Below are positions 54,590-63,475 of a stretch of 64,000 nucleotides of DNA, piece after piece (the stretch's first letter is position 1; each line of letters begins with the position of its first letter). The translations under genes were made by a program, and so were the position numbers. The notes under the pieces were generated by a model. The model worked only from the letters and a program-made list of their open reading frames with translations. It did no database searches and was not told the DNA's origin. This DNA comes from Arthrobacter woluwensis (lineage in GTDB: Bacteria > Actinomycetota > Actinomycetes > Actinomycetales > Micrococcaceae), in contig NZ_JAUSXR010000001.1 of assembly GCF_030816155.1 (NCBI RefSeq), positions 2,728,001 to 2,792,000 on the forward strand, in the 5' to 3' direction.

Positions 54590-55963
54590 TCACGCCTCCG
54601 GCAGGGCGAGCCTCCAAGCGCTGGCCAGCGCGTCGCCGTCGAACACCATGCGGAGCTCCTCCCCGGGCTGCGGGTAGATGCGCAGCGTGGTCGCGACGCC
54701 GCCGCTCCGGTAGATCTCCAGCAGCGAGGCATCGACGAACACGCGGAGCTCCTGGCCCGTGGCCAGCTCCTCGCGGAGCAGCACCGTCTCCCCCAGCCGG
54801 ACGGTCACCGTCGACTCCGCCCGCGCGACGACGGACGCCTCGCCCTGCGCAGGCAGCGTCACCGCACGATCGGTGAAGGGCAGCTCGCCGGCGCGGCAGG
54901 CGTCCACCTCGGCGACCGGGGCCACCTCGAGCCGGCCGTCGACCAGACGAAGGGTCCGCGGGTGGGTCAGCACGCCGGCCCAGCCCGCGGCGTCGATCTC
55001 GTCCTGGGTGCGGCCCCGGCGGCCGTCACGGCCCGGACCTTCGTTGGCCCAGCCGGAGAGGAGCACCCGCGGCGTCCCGTCCTCGGCGTCCTCGAGCTGG
55101 GCGATCTGCGGGGCGTAGAAGTCACGGCCGAGGTCCGACTTGCCACCCGAGACCGCGGTGAAGACCGGAAGACCCGTCTCCGGGTCCGCGGTCATACGGC
55201 CCACCAGGTGGCCGGTTCCGAGGGCGTGCTCGTGGAAGTCGTCTTTCTGCCAGAGCGAGAACATCGCGAGCCACGCGGTCCCGCCCTCGCCGTCGGGGAT
55301 GCGCACCAGCTGGGGGCATTCCCAGATCTCGGCCAGATTCGCAGGGGCGTTGACGGGATTGTCCGTGGTGAGCCAGATCCCCAGGTACTCCCAGGCATCC
55401 AGGTCGGCGACGCGGTACAGGAGCAGCGCGGCGCGCCCGTCGGCCAGTCCGGCGCCCTGGATGGCGTACCGCGTGCCCTCGAAAGTGAAGAAGAACGGGT
55501 CCCGCACCGCGGTGACCTGAGGGTCCTCCGGCATGGAGGCCGCTACGTGCCCGGTCTGAACCCAGTCCACCAGGTCCTCCGAGCCACGCGCGATCACCAC
55601 CTGGGAGGCGCCGCCGTCGGCACGCACGCCCGAGTAGGCCGCGGTGGGGACGCCGCCGTCGAGCGTGACGACGCCGGTCCAGCAGCCGAAGTCATCCGGC
55701 CCGCCGTCCTGCGGCTTCAGCGCCACGGGGTGCTCCTCCCAGCGCACCAGGTCCGTGCTGCTCACATGCCCCCACTGGATGCGGTGGTGCCGCGCGGACT
55801 CCGGGTTGTACTGGAAGAACACGTGGTAGCGGCCGTTGACGTGGCTGACGCCGTTGGGATCGTTGATCCAGCCCTGCGCCGGACGGGGGTGGAGACGCGG
55901 GAAGTACGGATCCGGGTGCTCCGCCGCCGTCCTGGCGAAGGAGAGGGCTGCAGGCTGGGTCAC
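54590..55963 (-). CDS. Glycoside hydrolase family 32 (beta-fructosidase type)
   Basis: Hydrolyses beta-fructosidic bonds (sucrose, inulin- or levan-derived oligosaccharides), probably in the cytoplasm since no signal peptide is seen. The 457-residue enzyme starts at a GTG at 55963 with AAAGGA upstream. Family motifs: WINDPNG with nucleophile Asp35, RDP with Asp155 and WEC with acid/base Glu215. The C-terminal beta-sandwich (about 330-457) is present. It is the last gene of an ABC importer operon, after a hairpin. Sucrose-6-phosphate hydrolase is less likely since import is by ABC transport. Confidence 0.92.
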   Translation of the reverse strand: MTQPAALSFARTAAEHPDPYFPRLHPRPAQGWINDPNGVSHVNGRYHVFFQYNPESARHHRIQWGHVSSTDLVRWEEHPVALKPQDGGPDDFGCWTGVVTLDGGVPTAAYSGVRADGGASQVVIARGSEDLVDWVQTGHVAASMPEDPQVTAVRDPFFFTFEGTRYAIQGAGLADGRAALLLYRVADLDAWEYLGIWLTTDNPVNAPANLAEIWECPQLVRIPDGEGGTAWLAMFSLWQKDDFHEHALGTGHLVGRMTADPETGLPVFTAVSGGKSDLGRDFYAPQIAQLEDAEDGTPRVLLSGWANEGPGRDGRRGRTQDEIDAAGWAGVLTHPRTLRLVDGRLEVAPVAEVDACRAGELPFTDRAVTLPAQGEASVVARAESTVTVRLGETVLLREELATGQELRVFVDASLLEIYRSGGVATTLRIYPQPGEELRMVFDGDALASAWRLALPEA

Positions 55964-55999
55964 GGAGGAGGTCCTTTCGGGGAGGTGCGGGGAGGCGGA

Positions 56000-56046
56000 C
56001 GGGTCCCTTCCCCGCCACGACGCGAGCATGGCGGCGAAGGGACCCG
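56000..56046 (-). terminator. Hairpin between transporter and GH32 gene
   Basis: A 17/18-bp stem (CGGGTCCCTTC-s-CCGCCA) with an 11-base loop in the 101-base gap between the permease and hydrolase genes. It probably attenuates transcription or stabilises the upstream mRNA, lowering hydrolase dose relative to transporter. Confidence 0.6.
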
Positions 56047-56064
56047 AGCCGTTCGAGGAGGTGG

Positions 56065-56964
56065 TTACTTGCCGATGCCGGAGGTGAGCCCGGCCCGCAG
56101 GGTGCGCTGGCCGAAGATGAACACCACGAACGCCGGGATCATGGACAGGATCACTCCCGCCAGGACCACGGAGATGCTGCCGGTGCCCATGTTGCCCTGG
56201 AGGGAGACCAGGCCCAGGGGCAGGGTGAAGTTCTGCTCCGAGATGGTCATGATCAGGGGGCGGAAGAACTCGTTCCAGTGGTAGTTGAAGGCGAGGATGC
56301 CCACGATCGCCAGGCCCGGCATGGCCAGCGGCGCGTACACGGAACGGAACGTCCGCCACGGGGTGGCGCCGTCGATCGCGGCGGCTTCCGCGAGGTCCGG
56401 CGGCAGGCCCAGGAAGTACTGGCGCATGAGGAACGTGCCGAACGCCGTCGGGATGGCCGGGATGATCAGGGCCAGCAGCGTGTCCGAGATGCCCATGCCG
56501 CGGATCAGGAGGAAGACCGGGACGATCGTGACCTGCAGCGGCACCATCATGGTGGCCAGGATGACGGAGAACAGGGCGCTCTTGCCCTTGAACTCCAGCT
56601 GGGCGAAGGCGTACCCGGCCAGGGCGGCGGAGGCCATCTGGCCGAGGGCCACCAGGCCCGTGACGAGTGCGCTGTTCAGGACCAGCAGGCCCATGTTGAG
56701 CTGCTTGAACACCTGGGCGTAGGACGTGAAGTCCGGGTTCCAGGGGATGAAGCTCGGCGGCAGATTGAAGGATTCGCTCGGCAGGCGCAGTGAGGTGGAC
56801 AGGGTCCACAGCACGGGCCCGATGGTGAACACGGCGGCGATCGCCAGGATGACGATCCGTCCGGTCATGCTCCAGTCGATGCGACGGCGGGTTTTCGGTG
56901 CGGGGTCCACGGTGGAGGTGCCACGGGGCCGGAGAGTCTGGGTGGTGGTCATGGCGGGCCTCAC
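56065..56964 (-). CDS. Carbohydrate ABC transporter permease (MalG-like)
   Basis: A 299-residue integral membrane protein with six helices and the EAA loop EAAAIDGATPWRTFRSVYAPLAMP, which docks the ATPase. Second permease of a sugar importer with the MalF-like protein upstream. ATG at 56964 overlaps the previous stop by 4 bases. The operon has no ATPase gene, so a shared MsiK-type ATPase from elsewhere is needed. Confidence 0.92.
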   Translation of the reverse strand: MRPAMTTTQTLRPRGTSTVDPAPKTRRRIDWSMTGRIVILAIAAVFTIGPVLWTLSTSLRLPSESFNLPPSFIPWNPDFTSYAQVFKQLNMGLLVLNSALVTGLVALGQMASAALAGYAFAQLEFKGKSALFSVILATMMVPLQVTIVPVFLLIRGMGISDTLLALIIPAIPTAFGTFLMRQYFLGLPPDLAEAAAIDGATPWRTFRSVYAPLAMPGLAIVGILAFNYHWNEFFRPLIMTISEQNFTLPLGLVSLQGNMGTGSISVVLAGVILSMIPAFVVFIFGQRTLRAGLTSGIGK

Positions 56965-57833
56965 TGGTAGAAGACGAAGCGCTTGCTGAGACGGAACTGC
57001 GCCGCCGTGATCAGCATGATGATGATGGTCAGGATGACGCCCAGAGCCGAGGCCTGGCCGAATTCGAGGCGCTGGAACGCGGTCTCGAAGATCACCATGA
57101 CCGCGGTGCGGGTGGAGTCACCCGGTCCGCCGCCGGTGAGGACGTAGGGCTGGTCGAAGACCTGGAGCGCCGAGATGATCGCCATGACCGACGCCACCAG
57201 GGTGGTGGGGCTGAGGAGGGGCAGGGTGATCTGGACGAGCTTGCGCCAGCCGGTCGCGCCGTCGAGGGACGCCGCTTCGTAAGTCTCGGTGGGGATCGAC
57301 GCCAGGCCGCCCAGGAAGAGCAGGAAGGAGAAGCCGAAGTTCTGCCACACGTAGACCAGGACGATCACGGCCGCGGATCCCGTGGGGCTCGTGAGCCAGG
57401 GCACCGAGGGGATATTGAGCAGGGACAGCAGCCAGTTCACCACGCCGAACTTCTCATTGAAGAGGTACTTCATGAAGATGGACACCGAGGCGGCCGAGAG
57501 GACGAGCGGGAAGAACAGCGCGCTGCGGAAGAAGCTGCGGAGCCAGTTGGGGAGCTTCTCGGTGACCAGGACGGCCAGACCGAGGGCGATGCCCAGCTGC
57601 AGCGCCACGGCCACCACCACGAAGAGGATCGTGTTGACGAACGAGACCTGGACCGTGGGGCTCTGGGCCACTTCGGCGAAGTTGGCGAAGCCCACGAATT
57701 CGGGGGCGGAGATGATGTCCCAGTGGAAGAAGGCCAGGACGATCGAGGCCACGATCGGGATGAGCGTGAAGATGCCCATGCCCGCGATGGTGGGTGCCAG
57801 GAAGACCCACGGGAGCCAGCGTTGTTGTTTCAT
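56961..57833 (-). CDS. Carbohydrate ABC transporter permease (MalF-like)
   Basis: A 290-residue membrane protein with six helices (first at about 8-28) and the EAA loop EAASLDGATGWRKLVQITLPLL. Pairs with the MalG-like protein. Its ATG overlaps the end of the substrate-binding gene, so all three are coupled. Likely imports fructo-oligosaccharides or sucrose judging by the GH32 gene. Confidence 0.92.
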   Translation of the reverse strand: MKQQRWLPWVFLAPTIAGMGIFTLIPIVASIVLAFFHWDIISAPEFVGFANFAEVAQSPTVQVSFVNTILFVVVAVALQLGIALGLAVLVTEKLPNWLRSFFRSALFFPLVLSAASVSIFMKYLFNEKFGVVNWLLSLLNIPSVPWLTSPTGSAAVIVLVYVWQNFGFSFLLFLGGLASIPTETYEAASLDGATGWRKLVQITLPLLSPTTLVASVMAIISALQVFDQPYVLTGGGPGDSTRTAVMVIFETAFQRLEFGQASALGVILTIIIMLITAAQFRLSKRFVFYQ

Positions 57834-59248
57834 CAGTTCCTCCCGAGGGCCAGGTCGAGATCCCGCTCGAGGGACTTCATGGCGTTCTTGAGCTGGGCCT
57901 GGTCACCGGAGACGGCCAGCGAGACGTTCTTGATCAGCGCGGTCTCCACGGCGGCCTGCTCCGGCGGCGCCGGGATGGGGCCGGTGGACGGGAACTTGTC
58001 CAGGGTGTCGTAGAAGACCTTCCAGTGCTTCGGCCCCTTGCCGGAGTACAGGGCCTCGTTGACCATCGACCGCCGGGTGGGCGTGGTGGTCGGCAGGGCG
58101 AAGGCCACTTCCATGGCCGGCTTGGAGGCCGCCCACTTCACGAACTCCCAGGCGGCGTCCTTGTCCTTGGCCGTCTTCATGATGGCGTAACCGGCGGTGC
58201 CGAACTGGTGCCGCTGCGTGCGCCACTGGGGGAAGAAGGAGACGTCGAACTCGTCCTCCTTCATGCCCGCCTCATGCAGACCCTCCACCCAGTAGCCGCC
58301 CGCGGGCGTGCTGCCGATGCGGCCGGAGGCGAAGAGCCCCACCAGGGAATTGCCGCCACCCTCTTCGGGGCGGACACCCAGGCCGTCCTTGACCAGCCCG
58401 CGCAGGAAGTCGAAGGACTCCTCCACGCGGGAGTCGAGGGCGTTCGGGGACTCCCAGAGCGAACCGCCCGCGCGCATCTTGCTGCTGGGGTCGTTCTTGT
58501 AGAAGCCGTCCCAGAGCCAGCGGCCGCCACTGGCCTTGGTCTCCTTCAGGAAGCTCGTGTCGTTGATGTAGAGCCACGGCACCACGCCGCCGAAGAGACG
58601 GTTGGTCCAGTAATACGGGGTGAAGTCGCTGCCGTTGGCCTGCTTCATGGAGCTGAGCATGTTCCGGAAGTCCAGGTGGCTCCAGTCCGCCGGAGGAAGC
58701 TCCAGTCCGGCCTTCTTCAGGGCGGAGGTGTTGAAGTACATGTTCGCGGCGTTCCAGTCGAGCGGAAGCTGGTACAGGCTGCCCTTGTACATCATGGCTT
58801 CCACGAGGCTCGGATGGACGTCGTCGAAGTACTCCTGGAGCACCGAGGCATCGCGCTGCACGAAGCGGTCCAGCGGCTCGGCGAGGCGTTCGGCGAAGAG
58901 CTGCGTGCCTTCGGTGGCGACGTACACCAGGTCCGGCGATTGACCGGCGGCGACCATGGTGAGGAGCTTGACGAAGAAGTCCTTCCAGTCCACGGACTGG
59001 ATGGCCTGCACCTTGACCTTGATCTCGGGGTGCACCTTGTTGAAGTCGGCCACGAGCTTCTCGCGGGCGGCCGCGTCCGCCTTGGTGCCCTGGATGACGA
59101 TGCTGAGGCTGTTGTCGCCCCGGCCGGGGATGTCGGCTGCGGTCAGACGCGGCCACGACGCCGCTGTCACCCCCACCACTCCGACTCCCAGGGCGCCGAG
59201 CGCGGCACGGCGGGTGATGTCCCCGACCGCTCCCACTTTGCTTGCCAT
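57833..59248 (-). CDS. Carbohydrate ABC transporter substrate-binding protein (Tat-exported)
   Basis: A 471-residue extracellular solute-binding protein of family 1. It starts at the ATG at 59248 with AGGAAAGG upstream; the open frame extends a further 28 codons through the operator and is rejected. The leader carries ITRRAALGALGVGVVGV, a twin-arginine signal. No lipobox cysteine is seen. Binding fold features: LSIVIQGTKADAAAREKLVADFNKVHPEIKVKVQ and GSLYQLPLDWNAA. Sugar unknown; fructan-type by context. Confidence 0.9.
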   Translation of the reverse strand: MASKVGAVGDITRRAALGALGVGVVGVTAASWPRLTAADIPGRGDNSLSIVIQGTKADAAAREKLVADFNKVHPEIKVKVQAIQSVDWKDFFVKLLTMVAAGQSPDLVYVATEGTQLFAERLAEPLDRFVQRDASVLQEYFDDVHPSLVEAMMYKGSLYQLPLDWNAANMYFNTSALKKAGLELPPADWSHLDFRNMLSSMKQANGSDFTPYYWTNRLFGGVVPWLYINDTSFLKETKASGGRWLWDGFYKNDPSSKMRAGGSLWESPNALDSRVEESFDFLRGLVKDGLGVRPEEGGGNSLVGLFASGRIGSTPAGGYWVEGLHEAGMKEDEFDVSFFPQWRTQRHQFGTAGYAIMKTAKDKDAAWEFVKWAASKPAMEVAFALPTTTPTRRSMVNEALYSGKGPKHWKVFYDTLDKFPSTGPIPAPPEQAAVETALIKNVSLAVSGDQAQLKNAMKSLERDLDLALGRN

Positions 59249-59264
59249 GAGTTGTACCTTTCCT

Positions 59265-59294
59265 GGTGCGACGTCGCACCTAACACGTGTTAGG
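59265..59294 (-). promoter_or_regulatory. Two adjoining perfect palindromic operators
   Basis: GGTGCGACGTCGCACC (59265-59280) and CCTAACACGTGTTAGG (59279-59294) are each perfect 16-base palindromes with a central CG, sharing two bases. They lie between the promoter and the start of the binding-protein gene, covering the expected transcription start. The size and central CG match LacI/GalR operators. Confidence 0.7.
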
Positions 59295-59295
59295 T

Positions 59296-59325
59296 AGATT
59301 AGGTTCCACGCGCCCTTTGTGTCAA
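59296..59325 (-). promoter_or_regulatory. Promoter of the sugar-importer/GH32 operon
   Basis: On the minus strand TTGACA (59320-59325), an 18-base spacer and TAATCT (59296-59301): an exact -35 and a good -10. A second TTGACA lies at 59337-59342. The operators follow immediately. Confidence 0.75.
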
Positions 59326-59549
59326 GGATCACTTTTTGTCAAGTCGCTGAACTGCGGAAACAGTCTTCATCCTCGCTGACGACGACGCCGGGCCGGCTCG
59401 CCGGGCGTTCGCCCCGGCGTGGAGCGGGGCGCAGCGCCGGCGGACCACGGCAGCCTCGGGATCCCCACCTCACCGATCCCGGTGGCAGGCACGATCCGGC
59501 AGGGTTCCCGGTATCGTGATCTCACACCACGAGCTTCCCAGGGGGTTCC

Positions 59550-59825
59550 ATGACGACGAAGCCGACTCCGGAAGAGATCACGGTCGCTCTCCATCGCGCG
59601 ATGGATGCCGCCACCGGGCTCAGCATGGACGACATCAGCAACGTTCAATCGTTCATCGATGCGGGCGAGTGGGAGCTGGCCTTCGAGATCCTGTGCACGC
59701 AGATCTACGAATGGGACGTGGCCTTGAAGAGCAGCGTCATTCGCGAGCTCGAGCATCTCGGTTCCGCGCTTGGAGCCGCACCTGAATACACAGACTGCCT
59801 GTGGGAGGACGCCGTCGAGGGCTGA
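59550..59825 (+). CDS. MafI-like immunity protein
   Basis: A 91-residue acidic protein with helical stretches and a WELAFEILCTQIYEWDVALKSS motif, resembling the MafI family of immunity proteins to MafB-type polymorphic toxins. Family assignment is by general pattern and remains tentative. GGGGG precedes the ATG at 59550. No toxin gene is adjacent, so it would be an orphan. Confidence 0.6.
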   Translation: MTTKPTPEEITVALHRAMDAATGLSMDDISNVQSFIDAGEWELAFEILCTQIYEWDVALKSSVIRELEHLGSALGAAPEYTDCLWEDAVEG

Positions 59826-59941
59826 GTTCGGGCCCTAGTCCGCTTGAGGAGCACCGACGGGCACTGGACGTCCGGGGCCTGACGATGGCCAGGAAAGCCG
59901 GCGTACCGGCGGCTTCCAGATTCCTGTGTCACGCTGGACCC

Positions 59942-60853
59942 ATGTCACCGATCAGCACGCTCGAGCACCGGGGAGCCCGCCAAGGCCGCGGCTCCGCCTG
60001 GCGCCCGCTCGCCCTGGCCTTCGGCGCCGTCCTCGGAGCACTCGGAATCCTCTGGATGTACCGTTTCTTCGTCCGGACCGTGGACGGTCAGACCCTCGAC
60101 GCCCTGGTGCTGTCCCAGGCCAGAGCCATGAGCGGCGGGCGTCTGGACAAGGTGACCACGGCGGTCCTGGACAACCTCCCGGCGGCATCCATCATCCTGG
60201 CCGCGATCATCGTCGGACTGGTCGCGTTCGTCGGCAGACGGTGGACACCGGCACTGTGGGCCGTCATCGCGGCGGTCGCGGCGAACCTGGCGACGCAGGT
60301 CCTGAAGTACACCGTGTTCAGCCGCCCGGATCTCGGCGTCGAGACACCCACCAACAACTCCCTGCCCTCCGGGCACACCACTCTGGCCGCCAGCGCCGCC
60401 GCGGCCGTGACCCTGGCCGTTCCGCCCCGCTGGCGCCCGCTCGCGGCCGCGCTCGGCGGCACTTTCGCCTTCGTCTCGGGCGCGTCCACGGTGGTCAACC
60501 TCTGGCACCGTCCCGCGGATGTGGCTGCGGCGCTGCTCGTGGTGGGCGCGGTCTCCGCCCTCACCGCCATCCCGGTCCTGCTGCATGAGGCGCGGCACCC
60601 GGAACCCGCCGGCGGCGGCGCCTCCCGCGTGCTGTCCAACCGGCGTTTCTGGTCCACGGTCACCCTGCTGATCGCGGTGCTGAGCGCCGCGGCCGCCGTC
60701 GTCTTCCCCCAGCTGCCGCTCGGCTCGCTGAGCATGACCGGCAGCGACGGGGTGGACACCCGCGCCTTCTGGTCAGGCGTCGCGGCGATCTCCGCCGTCG
60801 CGTACACGGTGTCCTGGGCGGGCGTCCTCCTGCTGAGCCGCCCGAAGCGGTAG
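59942..60853 (+). CDS. PAP2-family membrane phosphatase
   Basis: A 303-residue integral membrane protein with about eight helices. The phosphatidic acid phosphatase signature is spread over KYTVFSRP, LPSGHTT (catalytic His) and WHRPADV (His and Asp). The arginine normally seen at the start of the third motif (SR) appears to be Gly in SGASTVVNLWH, so activity should be checked. Likely dephosphorylates a lipid phosphate or undecaprenyl diphosphate. CACGCT lies 6 bases before the ATG at 59942. Confidence 0.85.
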   Translation: MSPISTLEHRGARQGRGSAWRPLALAFGAVLGALGILWMYRFFVRTVDGQTLDALVLSQARAMSGGRLDKVTTAVLDNLPAASIILAAIIVGLVAFVGRRWTPALWAVIAAVAANLATQVLKYTVFSRPDLGVETPTNNSLPSGHTTLAASAAAAVTLAVPPRWRPLAAALGGTFAFVSGASTVVNLWHRPADVAAALLVVGAVSALTAIPVLLHEARHPEPAGGGASRVLSNRRFWSTVTLLIAVLSAAAAVVFPQLPLGSLSMTGSDGVDTRAFWSGVAAISAVAYTVSWAGVLLLSRPKR

Positions 60854-60861
60854 CCTGCGCG

Positions 60862-61488
60862 TCAGCTCACCCCGAGCAGGTGCTCCACCGCGGAGAGGAA
60901 ATGTTCGCGGCGGTCGGGCACGCCCTCCCAGCGCACGAGCGCCTGGGCGTTGAGCCCGTCGATCATGCCGAGCACCTGCCAGGCCACGGCGGCCGGATCG
61001 GGCGCCGAGTAGACCCCCGCACGCACCCCGTCCCGGATGACACTCCGGAGCAGCTCCTGCCACGCGTCCATCTCCTCGCGGACGGCCGCGGCGAGGGCTT
61101 CATTGCGGCGGCCCAGACCCCAGGCCTCGACCCAGACGGCGGTGACGGGCAGCCGCTCCGAGTCCAGCGAACTGGCGAGCACGGCGCGCAGGCGCAGTGC
61201 GGCGTCGTCGAGATCCGCCATCGACCGCTCCACCTCGACCCGGTCCTCCGCGGCGATCCGCGCGAAAGTGGCCGCCACGAAATCCTCGATCCGCGGCTCG
61301 TAGTGCGCCACGAGCCCGGACGCCACCCCCAGCTGCCGGGCCACCCGGCGCAGCGTGATGGCCGCGAGCCCTTCTTCCAGCGCGACGACGGCGGCCGCCT
61401 CCCGGATCTCGGCGTGCCGTTCGGCGGGACTCTTGCGCACGCGGGGCGCCTGCCGCGCGGACGTCTCCGGGGAGTTTTTCGTTGACAT
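60862..61488 (-). CDS. TetR-family transcriptional regulator
   Basis: A 208-residue TetR/AcrR protein with the helix-turn-helix at about 35-60 (LRRVARQLGVASGLVAHYEP) and a BetI-like ligand-binding domain. Divergent from the amidase gene, with the inverted repeat TTGATCACTCGATCAA in between. Probably represses the amidase and itself; ligand unknown. TAGACT lies 9 bases before the ATG. Confidence 0.9.
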   Translation of the reverse strand: MSTKNSPETSARQAPRVRKSPAERHAEIREAAAVVALEEGLAAITLRRVARQLGVASGLVAHYEPRIEDFVAATFARIAAEDRVEVERSMADLDDAALRLRAVLASSLDSERLPVTAVWVEAWGLGRRNEALAAAVREEMDAWQELLRSVIRDGVRAGVYSAPDPAAVAWQVLGMIDGLNAQALVRWEGVPDRREHFLSAVEHLLGVS

Positions 61489-61519
61489 GGTGGCCCCAGT
61501 CTAGCTACCGTTGAACTAA

Positions 61520-61535
61520 TTGATCACTCGATCAA
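61520..61535. promoter_or_regulatory. TetR operator candidate
   Basis: TTGATCACTCGATCAA, 6-bp arms and a 4-base centre, in the 77-base gap between the regulator and amidase genes. Similar to the TTGA-type half-sites bound by BetI-like regulators. Confidence 0.6.
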
Positions 61536-61565
61536 CAAATAGCATCCGCCCTCAAGGGAGACACC

Positions 61566-63296
61566 ATGGCCCGCATCGACGTCGTCGAAGCCTCCATCGC
61601 GCAGCTGCGCGCCGCCCTCGACTCCGGCGAGACCACCGCCGTCGAGCTTCTGGACGCCTACCTCGCCCGCATCGAGGCCTACGACGGCGAGCTCCACGCC
61701 GTCGTGGTCATGAATCCCGCCGCCCGCGCGGACGCCGAAGCCTCGGACGCCCGGCGCGCCGCCGGCGAGACGCGCGGCCCTCTGGACGGGATCCCCTACA
61801 CCGCGAAGGACTCGTACCTCGCGAAGGGCCTCACCGCCGCGGCAGGCTCCCCCGCCTTCCAGGCCCTGGTCGCGCAGAAGGACGCCTTCACCATCGAGCG
61901 GCTGCGCGGCGCCGGCGCGGTGCTGGTCGGTCTGACGAACATGCCGCCCATGGCCAACGGCGGGATGCAGCGCGGCGTCTACGGCCGTGCCGAGAGCCCC
62001 TACAACGGCGACTTCCTCACGGCGGCCTTCGGGTCCGGCTCTTCCAACGGCTCCGGAACCGCGACCGCCGCCAGCTTCGCCGCCTTCGGCCTCGGCGAGG
62101 AGACGTGGTCCAGCGGCCGCGCCCCGGCGTCGAACAACGCACTGTGCGCCTACACGCCCTCCCGCGGCGTCATCTCCGTGCGCGGCAACTGGCCGCTCGT
62201 CCCCACCATGGATGTCGTTGTGCCGCACACCCGCAGCATGGACGACCTGCTGGAGGTCCTGGACGTGATCGTCGCCGATGACACCGAGACCCGCGGCGAC
62301 TTCTGGCGCGTCCAGGAGTTCGTGGACGTCCCGGCGTCGTCGGAGGTCCACCCGGCGTCCTACCCGGCTCTCGTCCCCGCCGACCGCGGCGAGCGCGCCG
62401 CCCTGCTGCGCGGCAAGCGCTTCGGCGTGCCGAAGATGTACATCAACAAGGACGACGACGCCGGCACCCTCGCCGAGGGTGAGGCGCCGTCCGCGCGGGG
62501 CATCGGCGGCCCCACGGGGCAGAAGATCGACACGCGGGCTTCGGTGATCGCCCTGTGGGAGGCGGCCCGCCGGGACCTCGAAGCCGCGGGTGCCGAGGTC
62601 GTGGAGGTCGACTTCCCCGTGGTGTCGAACTATGAGTCGGACCGTCCGGGCGCACCGAGCATCACGACCCGTGGATTCGTCTCCCCGGAGTACCTGCAGG
62701 AGGAGATCGTCGATCTCTCCGCCTGGAGCTGGGACGACTTCCTCGCCGCCAACGGCGACCCGGCGCTCAACAGCCTGGCCCAGGTGGACGGAGCCTCGAT
62801 CTTCCCGCACCCGGAGGGCGCGCTCCCGGACCGCTACACGGGCTTCGACGACGACATCGCCGAGTACCCCGCAGTCGTGGCCGAGCGGCCGATCACCCAT
62901 CCGCGCGAACTGTACACCCTGGAATCCGGGCTCCTGGGCCTGGAGAAGACCCGACGCGTGGACCTCGAGGAGTGGATGGACGGGTTGGGCCTGGACGCCG
63001 TGATCCTGCCGGCCGCGGCCGATGTCGGACCGGCCGACATGGACGTGCGGGAGGAGTCCGCGGATCTCGGATGGCGGAACGGGGTGTGGGTGTCGAACGG
63101 CAATCTGGTCCCACGTCACCTCGGCATCCCCACGGTCACGGTGCCGATGGGCACCATGGCGGACATCGGCATGCCGGTCGGGCTGAGCTTCTGGGGCAAG
63201 GCCTACACGGACAACGAACTCCTGGCCCTGGCCGCCGCGTTCGAGGCCACCGGCGAGCGCCGCACCGAACCCCCGCGGACGCCGCGCCTGGGCTGA
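61566..63296 (+). CDS. Amidase (amidase-signature family)
   Basis: A 576-residue cytoplasmic hydrolase of the amidase-signature family, acting on an unknown carboxamide. The catalytic Lys is in IPYTAKDSYLAKG (about residue 80), the Ser triad region in FGSGSSNGSGTATAASFAAFGLGEE, followed by ETWSSGRAPASNN and TPSRGVISVRGNWPLVP. The C-terminal half closes with VPMGTMADIGMPVGLSFWG. Controlled probably by the divergent TetR protein. Allophanate hydrolase or peptide amidase are possible subtypes. Confidence 0.88.
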   Translation: MARIDVVEASIAQLRAALDSGETTAVELLDAYLARIEAYDGELHAVVVMNPAARADAEASDARRAAGETRGPLDGIPYTAKDSYLAKGLTAAAGSPAFQALVAQKDAFTIERLRGAGAVLVGLTNMPPMANGGMQRGVYGRAESPYNGDFLTAAFGSGSSNGSGTATAASFAAFGLGEETWSSGRAPASNNALCAYTPSRGVISVRGNWPLVPTMDVVVPHTRSMDDLLEVLDVIVADDTETRGDFWRVQEFVDVPASSEVHPASYPALVPADRGERAALLRGKRFGVPKMYINKDDDAGTLAEGEAPSARGIGGPTGQKIDTRASVIALWEAARRDLEAAGAEVVEVDFPVVSNYESDRPGAPSITTRGFVSPEYLQEEIVDLSAWSWDDFLAANGDPALNSLAQVDGASIFPHPEGALPDRYTGFDDDIAEYPAVVAERPITHPRELYTLESGLLGLEKTRRVDLEEWMDGLGLDAVILPAAADVGPADMDVREESADLGWRNGVWVSNGNLVPRHLGIPTVTVPMGTMADIGMPVGLSFWGKAYTDNELLALAAAFEATGERRTEPPRTPRLG

Positions 63297-63318
63297 GGCC
63301 GGGGCGGACCGGCCGGGC

Positions 63319-63362
63319 GGGGTCTCAGCGGGGTCTCAGCGGCGTCCCAGCGGCGTCCCAGC
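63319..63362. repeat. Four tandem 11-base repeats
   Basis: GGGGTCTCAGC twice, then GGCGTCCCAGC twice, head to tail, after the amidase stop codon. Origin by slippage is likely; possible role in length variation. Confidence 0.8.
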
Positions 63363-63410
63363 AGCGGCTCGCCGGTACCGCGAGTTCGTGGTTTCCCGGG
63401 CGAGCCCGCC

Positions 63411-63475
63411 GAATTCGTGGATTCCAGGTGAGTTCGTGGGCACAGTCCACGAACTCACCTGGAACCCACGAACTC
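63411..63475. repeat. Palindromic repeat family D
   Basis: Arms of 29 bases (27/29 matching; GTTCGTGG repeated within) around a 7-base loop. The right end overlaps the stop codon of the TPR gene. A further GAGTTCGTGG occurs at 63382. Single copy here; also plausible as terminator. Confidence 0.8.
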
